This document shows positions 51,230 through 59,298 of a stretch of DNA of 64,000 bases, piece after piece (positions within the stretch are counted from its first letter, which is position 1; each line of letters starts with the position of its first letter). The stretch spans positions 1 to 64,000 of the forward strand of contig CAVYPM010000002.1 of the NCBI GenBank assembly GCA_963770375.1, given 5' to 3'. This DNA is from DASVBE01 sp963770375 (lineage in GTDB: Bacteria > Actinomycetota > Actinomycetes > Streptosporangiales > Streptosporangiaceae). The notes under the pieces are model-generated. The model was not told where the DNA came from. It was given only the letters and a program-made list of their open reading frames with translations, and searched no databases. The translations under genes and the position numbers were made by a program.

Positions 51230-53887
51230 GTGGGGGAATTGCCGGCTGGCACGGTAACGATGCTCTTCAGCGACATCGAGGGTTCGACGGCGCTGCTGAA
51301 CCGCCTGGGCGACCAGTACGGAGACGCCCTGTCGGGCCAGCGTGCCGTGCTGCGCACGGCGATCGCCGCGTGGCACGGGCACGAGATGGGGACCGAGGGC
51401 GACAGCTTCTACGTCGTCTTCGAGTCGGCCGGGAACGCGGTTGCCTGCTGCCTGGACGCCCAGCGCGCCCTTGCCGCGCATGACTGGCCAGGCGAGATTC
51501 CGGTGCGCGTGCGCATGGGCCTGCATTCCGGGGAGCCGGTGCGGCACGAGGACGGGTATATCGGGCTGGACGTGCACCGGGCGGCCAGGATCGCTGCGTC
51601 CGCGCGCGGCGGTCAGGTACTGCTCTCCGAGGCGACGCGGCTGCTGGCGGTGCCGCGGATGCCGGCCGGCACATCCACCAAGGACCTGGGATTCCACCGG
51701 CTCAAGGACATCAATGAGCTGGAGCACATTTACCAGCTAGCCGGGGCAGGCCTGCAGGAAGACTTTCCGGCGCTGAAGACACTGGGGACGCAGGCCAGTT
51801 TGCCCGTTCCGGTGACGCCCCTGGTCGGGCGCGACGACGACCTCGAGCACCTGTGCGCCACTATCCGGCGCCACGGGGTACGGCTGGTCACGCTGACCGG
51901 CACCGGCGGCGTCGGCAAGACGCGGCTGGCACTGGCCGCCGCCGCGACGCTGGGCGCGGCGTTTCCGCACGGCGTGTACTTCGTGGCGCTGGCGCCTGTC
52001 ACCGATGCCGGCGTGATGTGGAAGACGCTCGCCGACAGCCTCGACGTGGCCGCCGATAGCCAGCCCGCGGACGCGGTGACCGGGTTCCTGGCCGATCGCA
52101 AGGCCTTGCTGACACTGGACAACCTGGAGCAGCTCGAGGGTGCCGCGGCGGTGGTAGCCGCCCTGGTCGCGGGCGCGCCCCAGCTGATGGTGCTGGTGAC
52201 GTCGCGCCGGCCGCTGCACGTTCAGGGCGAGCATGAGGTTCCGGTCGTGGCGCTCGGGCTTCCCGACGGCACGGACGCCGGCTCGGTGGCGGCCTCCGGC
52301 GCCGGGCGCCTCTTCGTCCAGCAGGCACAGATGGTCCGGCCGGGCTTCGCCGTCACCGACGGCAACGCTGCAGATGTTGCAGCCATCGTCGGTCGCCTTG
52401 ATGGCCTTCCGCTGGCCATCGAGCTGGCCGCGGCACGGGTCAAGCTGCTGGCGCCACGCGCCCTGCTCACCCGGCTCGGTCAGGGCCTCGGCCTGACGAG
52501 CGCGGAGGCCGGACGGCCGCTGCGCCAGCAAACGTTGCGCAAGACTGTGGCCTGGAGCTATGACCTGCTGGCCGCTGACGCCGCGCGCGTGTTCCGGCAG
52601 CTGAGTGTTTTCCGCGGGGGCTGCGACCTCGAGGCGCTGGCAGCGGTCGTTACGGCCAGCGGCGAAACCAGTGAGCTCGATCCGCTCGAGCTGGCCGCCG
52701 GGCTGCAGGACGTCAGCCTGATCACGCTGAGCGAGGGCGCGGACGGCGAGCCGCGCCTGGGCATGCTCGAGACCATCCGCGAGTTCGCCCTTGAACGCCT
52801 CACCCAGGACGATGACCTGGGCGGCGCCCGCCAGCGGCATGCCGAGCACTATGTCGCGTTCGCCGAAGCGGCGGGCGCGCAGCTCGACGGCCCGGCGCAG
52901 CTCACCGCCCTGGACAGGCTCGAGACCGAACACGACAACCTCCGCGCGGCGCTGAGCTGGCTGCTGGAGAGCCCGTCCGCAGGCCCGGCCGGCCAGGACG
53001 ACCGGTCACTCCTCGGGCTGCGGCTCGTGCAGGCCCTGACGGCCTTCTGGTATCAGCACGGATACGCCACGGAAGGGCGGCGCTGGCTGCAGCGGGCGAT
53101 GGAGCTGGCCTCCGTTGACGGCGGCGCGCCGCTCGCGGGCGTCGCGCATGGGCTCGGTGTCCTCATGGACCAGCAGGGCGAGGCGGCGGCGGCGCGGCAG
53201 CTTTTCGAGCTCAGCCTGGCGATCGGCCGCGACCTTGGTGACCTGGACCGGCAAGCCCGCGAGCTGAACAGCCTCGGCATCGTCCATCGCCACCTTGAGG
53301 ACTTCGGCACCGCACGGGTACTGCTGGAAGAGAGCATCGCCATCAGCCGGGAGATCGGGAGTTTCCGGCTGGCCGCCAGCCTGGCCAACCTCGGTCAGCT
53401 CGAAAACGCAGCAGGCAACCTCGACCGCGCTGCCAGCCTGACGCAGGAAGCACTCGAACAGGACCGCGCCCAGGGAGACCTCTACGGCGCGGCCATCGAC
53501 CAGCACACCCTGGCGCTGATCTACCTTCGCGCCGGCCGCGCAACGCAGGCGCGCAGCACCCTGGCGGGGATCGTCGACTACATCGCCAGCTCGGCCAATA
53601 CCTCCATGCTGATCAACTCGCTGGAACTGGCGGCCGCGATATCGGCCGGTCTCGGCGCCGCATTGTCCGCCGCCCGCCTCGCGGGCGCCGCCGAATCGCT
53701 CAGGGAAGAGTCCGGCATGCGGATCTCCGACCAGGAACTGGCCATGATGGAGGCGCTGCTGGCGCCAGCGCGCAGCACCGTCACGGCGGAGGCCTGGGGC
53801 GCCGGGCTGTCAGCGGGGCGGGCCCTCGGCCAGCAGGAGGCAACCGCTCTCATGAGCTCGGCGCTCCACGACGAACCAGGGCTGTGA
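51230..53887 (+). CDS. Class III nucleotide cyclase domain + NB-ARC + TPR regulator
   Basis: About 885 residues. The cyclase domain (1-170) shows PAGTVTMLFSDIEGSTALLN with the first metal Asp and GHEMGTEGDSFYVVFESAG with the second; the helix reads GLDVHRAARIAA, where the catalytic Asn is replaced by His though Arg is kept, so activity may be low. An NB-ARC domain follows (LVTLTGTGGVGKTRLALAAA, LLTLDNLEQLEGAA, LVTSRRPLHV), then TPR helices to the end. No LuxR-type HTH is present. GTG 51230 fits the family's usual N-terminus; TTG 51206 is possible. About 180 bases separate it from the divergent decarboxylase. Confidence 0.87.
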   Translation: MGELPAGTVTMLFSDIEGSTALLNRLGDQYGDALSGQRAVLRTAIAAWHGHEMGTEGDSFYVVFESAGNAVACCLDAQRALAAHDWPGEIPVRVRMGLHSGEPVRHEDGYIGLDVHRAARIAASARGGQVLLSEATRLLAVPRMPAGTSTKDLGFHRLKDINELEHIYQLAGAGLQEDFPALKTLGTQASLPVPVTPLVGRDDDLEHLCATIRRHGVRLVTLTGTGGVGKTRLALAAAATLGAAFPHGVYFVALAPVTDAGVMWKTLADSLDVAADSQPADAVTGFLADRKALLTLDNLEQLEGAAAVVAALVAGAPQLMVLVTSRRPLHVQGEHEVPVVALGLPDGTDAGSVAASGAGRLFVQQAQMVRPGFAVTDGNAADVAAIVGRLDGLPLAIELAAARVKLLAPRALLTRLGQGLGLTSAEAGRPLRQQTLRKTVAWSYDLLAADAARVFRQLSVFRGGCDLEALAAVVTASGETSELDPLELAAGLQDVSLITLSEGADGEPRLGMLETIREFALERLTQDDDLGGARQRHAEHYVAFAEAAGAQLDGPAQLTALDRLETEHDNLRAALSWLLESPSAGPAGQDDRSLLGLRLVQALTAFWYQHGYATEGRRWLQRAMELASVDGGAPLAGVAHGLGVLMDQQGEAAAARQLFELSLAIGRDLGDLDRQARELNSLGIVHRHLEDFGTARVLLEESIAISREIGSFRLAASLANLGQLENAAGNLDRAASLTQEALEQDRAQGDLYGAAIDQHTLALIYLRAGRATQARSTLAGIVDYIASSANTSMLINSLELAAAISAGLGAALSAARLAGAAESLREESGMRISDQELAMMEALLAPARSTVTAEAWGAGLSAGRALGQQEATALMSSALHDEPGL

Positions 53888-54297
53888 CCCGCGCCGCCAG
53901 GCCCTGTCGCTGGCCCGCTCGTTCACCACGGCCCGCCTCCGTTCAGCTTCCCTCCTGACCCAAGGATCCCGCACCACGATCTGCTGCCTGCAGGATGGTG
54001 CTGGAGTGGAGGGCCCAGCTCTGCAGCCGGCGGCGGGGGTGGTTTCATGATCACGGTGAGTTTTGCACCGCCGGCGGTAGAAAACCCTCCGTGATCATGA
54101 AAATCGTGGGGCAAGGGCGCCCTCTCGCAGTTCGCGATCAGCCCTGTGACCGGCAAGATCACCCCCCTGTCACCGGCCACCGTCACCGCGCCGTCCCACG
54201 GCTCACTCGGCGTGGCGGTGACCCCGTGACGCGGGCCTGGCCGCGAAGGTCCCCGCCCCGGCCACAGCCCGGCACGGCCCGGCGCTCACCTGCACCG
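53888..54297. other. Intergenic gap carrying the palindromic repeat
   Basis: Nothing protein-like is seen. It contains the repeat at 54043-54102. The remainder has no recognised feature. Confidence 0.5.
54043..54102. repeat. Palindromic element TTTCATGATCACGG...CCGTGATCATGAAA
   Basis: A perfect 14-bp inverted repeat at 54043-54056 and 54089-54102 encloses 32 bases that include TTTTGCACCGCCGGCGG. The right half and its flank recur at 37645-37700. The size and structure resemble REP- or MITE-like mobile palindromes. Confidence 0.75.
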
Positions 54298-54756
54298 TCA
54301 CAATGAGCCGCCCAGCCCGGCCAGGATGCGGTCGGCGGCCGCGAGCAGGACGCCGGACTCCAGCGTCTGGGCGATCACCCCGTCGGTGAACCGCTCGGCC
54401 CGCAGGATCGCGGTCACCAGCCGGGCCGCGTCGGCCAGCGGCGCCGCGGCGACCGCCGCCGGGGTGCTGAGCCGGGTCACACCCGGCCAGTTGCGCCAGT
54501 TGAACACCGGGCTGGCGTTCACCGCGACCAGCGCGCTGGTCAGGGCGAGGACGGAGGGGTGGTACTCCGGGTAGGGCATGTGCAGCGGGTTCTCCTGACT
54601 GCCATCCCCGCGCGGGTCGGGCCAGGTGGCCAGCGGGCCGCTCGCCGCGGCCCGGCGGACCTCGTCCAGCGCGGCGCGGAGCGCCGCGACCTCGGCCGGG
54701 CCAGCCGACCGCAGCCGGGCGACGATCTCCTCGTCGCTGGGTTCCGCGGCCGCCAC
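54298..54756 (-). CDS. DUF6508-type protein
   Basis: The 152-residue protein from GTG 54756 reads PSDEEIVARLRSAGPAEVAA, LHMPYPEYHPSVLALTSALV, ASPVFNWRNWPGVTRLSTPA and ERFTDGVIAQTLESGVLLAA. These blocks, in particular FNW and the P-x-Y-x-P-x-V segment, match DUF6508, of unknown function. A longer in-frame start would overlap the RIO gene and has low-complexity sequence, so it was not used. No ribosome site is seen. Confidence 0.65.
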   Translation of the reverse strand: MAAAEPSDEEIVARLRSAGPAEVAALRAALDEVRRAAASGPLATWPDPRGDGSQENPLHMPYPEYHPSVLALTSALVAVNASPVFNWRNWPGVTRLSTPAAVAAAPLADAARLVTAILRAERFTDGVIAQTLESGVLLAAADRILAGLGGSL

Positions 54757-54877
54757 GGCGCCAGTATCCCGGCCGCGGCCCGGCGCGCTGAAGCCGGCCT
54801 CGGCCAAACGGAAGGGCGGCCCGCCTGCTGGGCGCGGAAGGGTCCGCGGGGACGTAGTCCCGGCGGCGAGCTGAGCC

Positions 54878-55855
54878 CTACGCCAGGCGAGCCTCGCGAA
54901 GCAGGAAAAAGCCCAGGTCCTCGGGGGCGGGGACCCCGGCCCACTCACCAGGCACCGGGCCAGCCCGGCCAGCCCCCCCGCCGGGTGCGGCGGTGGCCAG
55001 CAGGTCCGCGGTTAGGCCCCGGGCGGTGAACCAGCGGGCCACGTTGGCGGCGTCGCGTTCCAGGAACTCCGCGCCGCTGGGGTGCGCGATGACGTCGACC
55101 ACCTGGGGGAGGTCGATCATGATCAGCCGGCCGCGGTGCACGAGCAGGTTGTAGGCGGACAGGTCGCCGTGGGCCAGGCCCAGGCCGGCCAGCGTGGTCA
55201 GGGCGCGGACCAGCTGCCGCCACAGGCCCACCAGCTCCGCCGGCTCCGGCCTGGTCTCGGCCAGCCGCGGCGCGGCCGTGCCGTCAGCCTCCCCGATGAA
55301 CTCCTGCATGACCTCGGTGCCGAGCAGCTGGACCGGGTACGGCACCGGGACGCCGGCCTGGTGCAGCTGGCACAGCGCGGCAAACTCGGCTCTGGCCCAC
55401 TGGTCGGCGATCATCTGCCGGCCGACCGCGGTGCCCTTGGCCATGGCCCGGTTGTCGCGGGACTGGCGCACCCGGCGGCCCTCCCGGTACGCGCTGTCCC
55501 GGTGGAACATCCGGTGCCCGGCGTCGCGGTAGCGCTTGGCGGCCAGCAGGCAGGACGGCCCGGACGGCGGCACGCCCCGGCGGACCAGGTAGACGTCTGC
55601 CTCCTTGCCGGTCTTCAGCACGCCAAGCTCGGAGTCGACCGCGGCTAGCTCGGTGACCAGCCAGCGCGGGTACGGCTGCGGGCCGCGGTCACCGGCGACG
55701 GGCAGGTCCCAGGTCGACCAGCGGTCACCCTCGGGCAGACCGTCGATGGGGTCGTAGAGGTCCTCGGCGGGCAGCGACTGGCGCTGCTGGCGCCGGACGA
55801 AGACAGGTTCCTCGTCGTCAAAGCGGTACTTGCGGCGGGACGCAGAATCGGGCAC
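54878..55855 (-). CDS. RIO1-family atypical serine kinase
   Basis: A 325-residue protein with a 60-residue N-terminal extension, then the RIO kinase core: GVLKTGKEADVYLVRRG (nucleotide loop), LLAAKRYRDAGHRMF (ATP Lys), LAHGDLSAYNLLVHRG (catalytic Asp and Asn) and LIMIDLPQVVDVIAHPSG (metal Asp). It matches the bacterial RIO1 branch, less studied than archaeal and eukaryotic enzymes that mature small ribosomal subunits. Its bacterial target is unknown. Confidence 0.9.
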   Translation of the reverse strand: MPDSASRRKYRFDDEEPVFVRRQQRQSLPAEDLYDPIDGLPEGDRWSTWDLPVAGDRGPQPYPRWLVTELAAVDSELGVLKTGKEADVYLVRRGVPPSGPSCLLAAKRYRDAGHRMFHRDSAYREGRRVRQSRDNRAMAKGTAVGRQMIADQWARAEFAALCQLHQAGVPVPYPVQLLGTEVMQEFIGEADGTAAPRLAETRPEPAELVGLWRQLVRALTTLAGLGLAHGDLSAYNLLVHRGRLIMIDLPQVVDVIAHPSGAEFLERDAANVARWFTARGLTADLLATAAPGGGAGRAGPVPGEWAGVPAPEDLGFFLLREARLA

Positions 55856-56159
55856 GGGCGGAGCTCCTCAGGCGAGAGGTGAAGGAGGGCAGCGTGAATG
55901 ACCAGATGGGCATCAAGACGTCCTCCTTCCGCTCAGCCGGCCAGGCCGGCGGCCACCAGTGCGCCTTGTGAGGCTGCCATGCGCGGAACCGGGGCGGCAA
56001 CCCGATTTCCGGCCGGGACCAACCGGGCGGACACATGTGTCCGGGCACGAACCCGCCAGACTCAGGATTTGCGGATTACGGTGCCTGGGCGCCGGATCCC
56101 GGACCCTGGGCTCAGCACGCCGCGCGGCTGACCACGCCCGGCCGGCCAGGAAACGCCGG
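55856..56159. other. Intergenic gap between RIO kinase and encapsulin
   Basis: No convincing gene. It contains the shorter dispersed repeat copy at 56073-56095, near the end of the encapsulin gene. Confidence 0.4.
56073..56095 (+). repeat. Dispersed repeat copy (GGATTACGGTGCCTGGGCGC...)
   Basis: Shares GGATTACGGTGCC with the copies at 29561 and 47594, with a preceding GGATTTGC that is matched by GATTTTA at 47620. Divergent beyond that. Confidence 0.5.
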
Positions 56160-56960
56160 TCAGCCCAGGCTGACCGCCGCTTCCGGGGTCTGCACCAGGA
56201 ACGTCAGCGATTCCTCGAAGTACAGCTCGACCGCGCTGGCGTCGTGTGACAGGTAGCCGATCGACACGTCCTGGCCGAGGTGCAGCTCGAAGTCACCGCC
56301 GCGGGCGGACAGCAGCAGCGCCCCCTCGATGGCCGGGGCCCAGATGATCTCGCTGCCCTGGCCGAGCACCCGGGCGACGTGCTCACGCACCGGGTAACCG
56401 TGGTCAGCGGTCTCCGCCACCGCGGTGTACGCGTCGGCCGACAGCAGCAGCCGGTACGGCCCGGCCACACCGGCCAGCCGCAGCGCGGTCAGCCCCTGCG
56501 CGACCGCCGTCGGGTACTCCCGCGGGTCGGCCGGCAGTGAGCGGGCCGGCCCGCTCGCAGCGGACCGTATCCCGGTAAATCCCGAGGCGGCCAGCCCGTC
56601 GACCACCGCACGGTCCTCGGCGAAGGCCAGCGTGCGGGCGGCGTCCTTGACCGGCTGCCAGTCCGCGTCCTTAGCGCCGCGGGCCACGTCGTCCACGGCC
56701 GCCCGGGACACCGTGAACGGCACCCGCAGCTCGACCACCCGGGCCACCTCGCGCTGGCGGGCCTGCACGCCGGGCGCGGGCGGGGCCAGGTCGGTGACGT
56801 GCCCGGTGCCCACCGCGGCCAGGGTCAGGCCGGCCGGCCCGAGCACGTCGACGGCGCGGCGGCAGGCCACGTGCTCGGTGAACGTCCGCCTGGCCTCGGA
56901 CTCCAGGTCGGCCCAGGCGGCCTCGGAAACCGGCGCAAGCTCGCGATGCAGGTTATTCAC
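56160..56960 (-). CDS. Encapsulin shell protein (family 1)
   Basis: A 266-residue HK97-fold shell protein: NNLHRELAPVSEAAWADLES at the N-terminus, REVARVVELRVPFTVSRAAV, LAFAEDRAVVDGLAASGFTG, and the C-terminal DVSIGYLSHDASAVELYFEE with ESLTFLVQTPEAAVSLG. The shell assembles into a nanocompartment holding tagged cargo. GTG 56960 overlaps the DyP stop (GTGA) and AGGAGAT lies eight bases before it. The preceding gene ends in the classical cargo tag. Confidence 0.95.
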   Translation of the reverse strand: MNNLHRELAPVSEAAWADLESEARRTFTEHVACRRAVDVLGPAGLTLAAVGTGHVTDLAPPAPGVQARQREVARVVELRVPFTVSRAAVDDVARGAKDADWQPVKDAARTLAFAEDRAVVDGLAASGFTGIRSAASGPARSLPADPREYPTAVAQGLTALRLAGVAGPYRLLLSADAYTAVAETADHGYPVREHVARVLGQGSEIIWAPAIEGALLLSARGGDFELHLGQDVSIGYLSHDASAVELYFEESLTFLVQTPEAAVSLG

Positions 56961-58021
56961 GGTAGGGATCTCCTGTTCAGGCTGCCGATGCCAAGGGAAC
57001 CAGGGCTGGTGCCAGGGTCCGGGGACGGGGCCGGATCCGCCAGCCCGGCCGGATCGTCCGGCCCGTCCGGCCCCGGCGGGTCGGGGAGGTCGTCGAGGAA
57101 GTCCGCGCTCGGCACGAAGAACAGCGAGCCGGTGACCGCGGTGGAGAACTCCAGGATGCGGTCGGTGTTGCCGGGCGGGCTGCCGAGGAACATGTTGCTC
57201 AGCATCTGCTCGGTCACCTCGGGCGTGGCGCTGTACCCGATGAAGTACGTGCCGAACTCGCCGTCGCCGTCCGGCCCGCCGCCCAGCCGCCCGAACGGCA
57301 TGTTGGCCCGGACGATCTGCCGCTCGGTGCCGTCCGGATCGGTGATCGTGTTCAGCGCGACGTGCGAGTTGGCCGGCTTCACGTCGTCGGCCAGCTCGAC
57401 GTCGCGGAGCTTGGTCCGGCCGATCACCCGCTCCTGCTCCTCGGTGCTGAGCCCGTCCCAGGCGGCCAGGTCGTGCAGGTACTTCTGGACGATAACGTAG
57501 CTGCCGCCGGCGAACTCCGGGTCCTCCGCGCCGATCAGAACCGCGTCGGCGGCGTCCCGGCCGGCCGGGTTCTCGGTGCCGTCCACGAACCCCAGCAGGT
57601 CGCGCTCCTCGAAGTACTTGAAGCCGTGCGTCTCGTCGGCCACTCCTGCCGCCCCGCGCAGCCGCCCGGTCAGCAGCGCGGCCAGCTCGAAGCACAGGTC
57701 CATCCGCCGGGCCCGGATGTGGAACAGCAGGTCACCGGGTGTGCTGACGGCCGTGTGCCGGGGCCCGTGCAGGGCGCGGAACGGGTGCAGCCCGGCCGGA
57801 CTCGGCCCGCCGAACAGCCGCCCGTACAGCTCCGCGCCGATCCCGGCGACACAGGCGAGGCCGTCATCGGGAACCCGGAAGCCGACTGACCGGGACAGGC
57901 CGGCCAGGTCGGCGAGCACGTCCCTGACGGTCTGCTCGCCGCCCTGCGCCACGGTGAAGACCAGGAAGATCGCCGTCTCGGTGAGCGGCGTCAGCACCGG
58001 CTGCGGCGAGGGCGGCCGCAC
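56957..58021 (-). CDS. DyP-type heme peroxidase, encapsulin cargo
   Basis: The 354-residue peroxidase has GFVDGTENPAGRDAADAVLI (GxxDG with distal Asp), NSHVALNTITDPDGTERQIV (proximal heme His) and GTYFIGYSATPEVTEQMLSN. A flexible Pro/Asp/Gly-rich linker (from about 315) leads to SPGSLGIGSLNRRSLP, the encapsulin targeting peptide (consensus GSLGIGSL). It is packed into the shell encoded next. GTG 58021 follows the upstream stop directly. The enzyme uses peroxide to oxidise bulky substrates. Confidence 0.95.
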   Translation of the reverse strand: MRPPSPQPVLTPLTETAIFLVFTVAQGGEQTVRDVLADLAGLSRSVGFRVPDDGLACVAGIGAELYGRLFGGPSPAGLHPFRALHGPRHTAVSTPGDLLFHIRARRMDLCFELAALLTGRLRGAAGVADETHGFKYFEERDLLGFVDGTENPAGRDAADAVLIGAEDPEFAGGSYVIVQKYLHDLAAWDGLSTEEQERVIGRTKLRDVELADDVKPANSHVALNTITDPDGTERQIVRANMPFGRLGGGPDGDGEFGTYFIGYSATPEVTEQMLSNMFLGSPPGNTDRILEFSTAVTGSLFFVPSADFLDDLPDPPGPDGPDDPAGLADPAPSPDPGTSPGSLGIGSLNRRSLP

Positions 58022-58357
58022 TCAGCGGTCCTCGACGTGGCAGGACCAGGCCGCAGACTTCGACCGCCGGCACACCACCGTGTGCGCAGGGCCGGCCGCG
58101 GGCCCGTTGCCGTCCGCCCGAACTGCCCGCCACGGCGCCGTGGTGTGGCCCTCGAGCAGGGCGTCGATCGTCTGCAGCCCGGGGTCGCGCGGCTCGGGGT
58201 GGTGCTCGTAACCGGCTGCGCCCAGCGCCATCGCGATGGCCAGCGCGAGGAGGTTCTGCTCGCTCGGCGCCCGCGGGACGTCCGCGCCGTGCTCCGGCCG
58301 CAGCCGGATGCCGTGGCTGGGAACGTCGATGATGTCCGCCGTGTAGCTGCCGGTCAC
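58022..58357 (-). CDS. Hypothetical protein, first gene of the encapsulin operon
   Basis: A 111-residue protein that ends one base before DyP begins. It reads MTGSYTADIIDVPSHGIRLR, then APSEQNLLALAIAMALGAAG, and ends CRRSKSAAWSCHVEDR, with a single Cys pair near the end. No encapsulin tag, signal or membrane helix is visible. I do not recognise the family. Tight coupling makes it a likely accessory of the compartment, but this is inference. Confidence 0.55.
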   Translation of the reverse strand: MTGSYTADIIDVPSHGIRLRPEHGADVPRAPSEQNLLALAIAMALGAAGYEHHPEPRDPGLQTIDALLEGHTTAPWRAVRADGNGPAAGPAHTVVCRRSKSAAWSCHVEDR

Positions 58358-58402
58358 GGTGCGGCCTCCGGTTCCGTTGAGTCCTCCGCTGAGTCCCCCG
58401 TG

Positions 58403-59116
58403 TTAATCCTGAGAGCCAGGTGTATCAGGTTGGGGCCGGTTCGCGCCGGGCCGGTGCCGCTGATAGTGCCGTGCTACCCGGGCCCGGTTCCCGCACACCG
58501 CCGAGCACCACTCACGCCGCGGGTGCGCGCGGACGAAGTACAGCACGCAGCCGGGTCCCGGGCAGGCCCGCAGCTGGCCCGCGTCCGGGCCGGTGAACAG
58601 CAGCACCGCCGCCTCGGCGATCCAGCTCAGCGCGGCCTCCGGGCCGGTGCCCGCGGACCGCAGCGTCCGGGCCGGGGCACCCGGCGGACTGGCCCAGGTC
58701 AGCCGGGACCACAGCGGCGCCCGGGCGCACGCCGCGTTGACCGCCCGGACCGCGGCGGCGACGCCCGGTGTCCCGGTGCCCGCCGCCCTGGCCCGCGGGT
58801 CGCCGGTGACCGCCGCGGCCAGCCCGCGCAGCCCGTCACGCAGCTCACGGAACTGGCCGGCCAGCTCCCGCCCAGGACGCCCGCCGGGCAGCGCCACCGC
58901 CAGCCCAGGCCCGCCGCCCGTGGCGCCCGGCCCGCCGCCCTCGGCGCCCGCCGCGAACCGCCCGGCCACGGCCTGCAGCCAGGCGGCCAGGCCGGCCGCG
59001 TCCCGCAGCTCGTCGTGCAGCCCGTCGCGGTCGGCCCACACGGTGTTCATCAGCTCGACCGGCAGCGGTTCCCCCAGCAGCGGGGCCGCTGTGCCGGCTA
59101 CGGCTCTCAGCGCCAC
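58403..59116 (-). CDS. CGNR zinc-finger regulator (ABATE domain)
   Basis: The 237-residue protein has an N-terminal ABATE domain (LPVELMNTVWADRDGLHDEL) and a C-terminal CGNR zinc finger: CPGPGCVLYFVRAHPRREWC followed by SAVCGNRARVARHYQRH. Such proteins are predicted stress-linked transcription factors. It is divergent from the PPOX-like gene, with an inverted repeat in the gap, so it may control that gene and its own. Confidence 0.9.
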   Translation of the reverse strand: MALRAVAGTAAPLLGEPLPVELMNTVWADRDGLHDELRDAAGLAAWLQAVAGRFAAGAEGGGPGATGGGPGLAVALPGGRPGRELAGQFRELRDGLRGLAAAVTGDPRARAAGTGTPGVAAAVRAVNAACARAPLWSRLTWASPPGAPARTLRSAGTGPEAALSWIAEAAVLLFTGPDAGQLRACPGPGCVLYFVRAHPRREWCSAVCGNRARVARHYQRHRPGANRPQPDTPGSQD

Positions 59117-59193
59117 CAGCTCAATCTAGTCGATGGCTTACGGATAGAGCGGCGTACAACCATTTGACTCGATCTCTGGTCCCGTGCCACAGT

Positions 59194-59225
59194 GCTAATG
59201 ATCGACATGTTCGTCAGACATTAGC
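59194..59225. promoter_or_regulatory. Inverted repeat GCTAATG-N18-CATTAGC between CGNR and PPOX genes
   Basis: Perfect 7-bp arms at 59194-59200 and 59219-59225 lie 70-105 bases before the PPOX-like start. A -35-like TTGACT lies at 59164-59169. A regulator site is likely; CGNR is the nearest candidate. Confidence 0.45.
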
Positions 59226-59298
59226 CTGAGAACAACCGCGCGCGTGGCTGGCCTAGGCCGGGCGACGGGCGGGTACAGCTGCGTACGAGGAGAAGGTC

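Noticed and set aside
53887..54306. Open frames on both strands across the palindromic repeat
   Set aside because: The shared peptide patterns come from the repeated DNA element itself, not from a gene.
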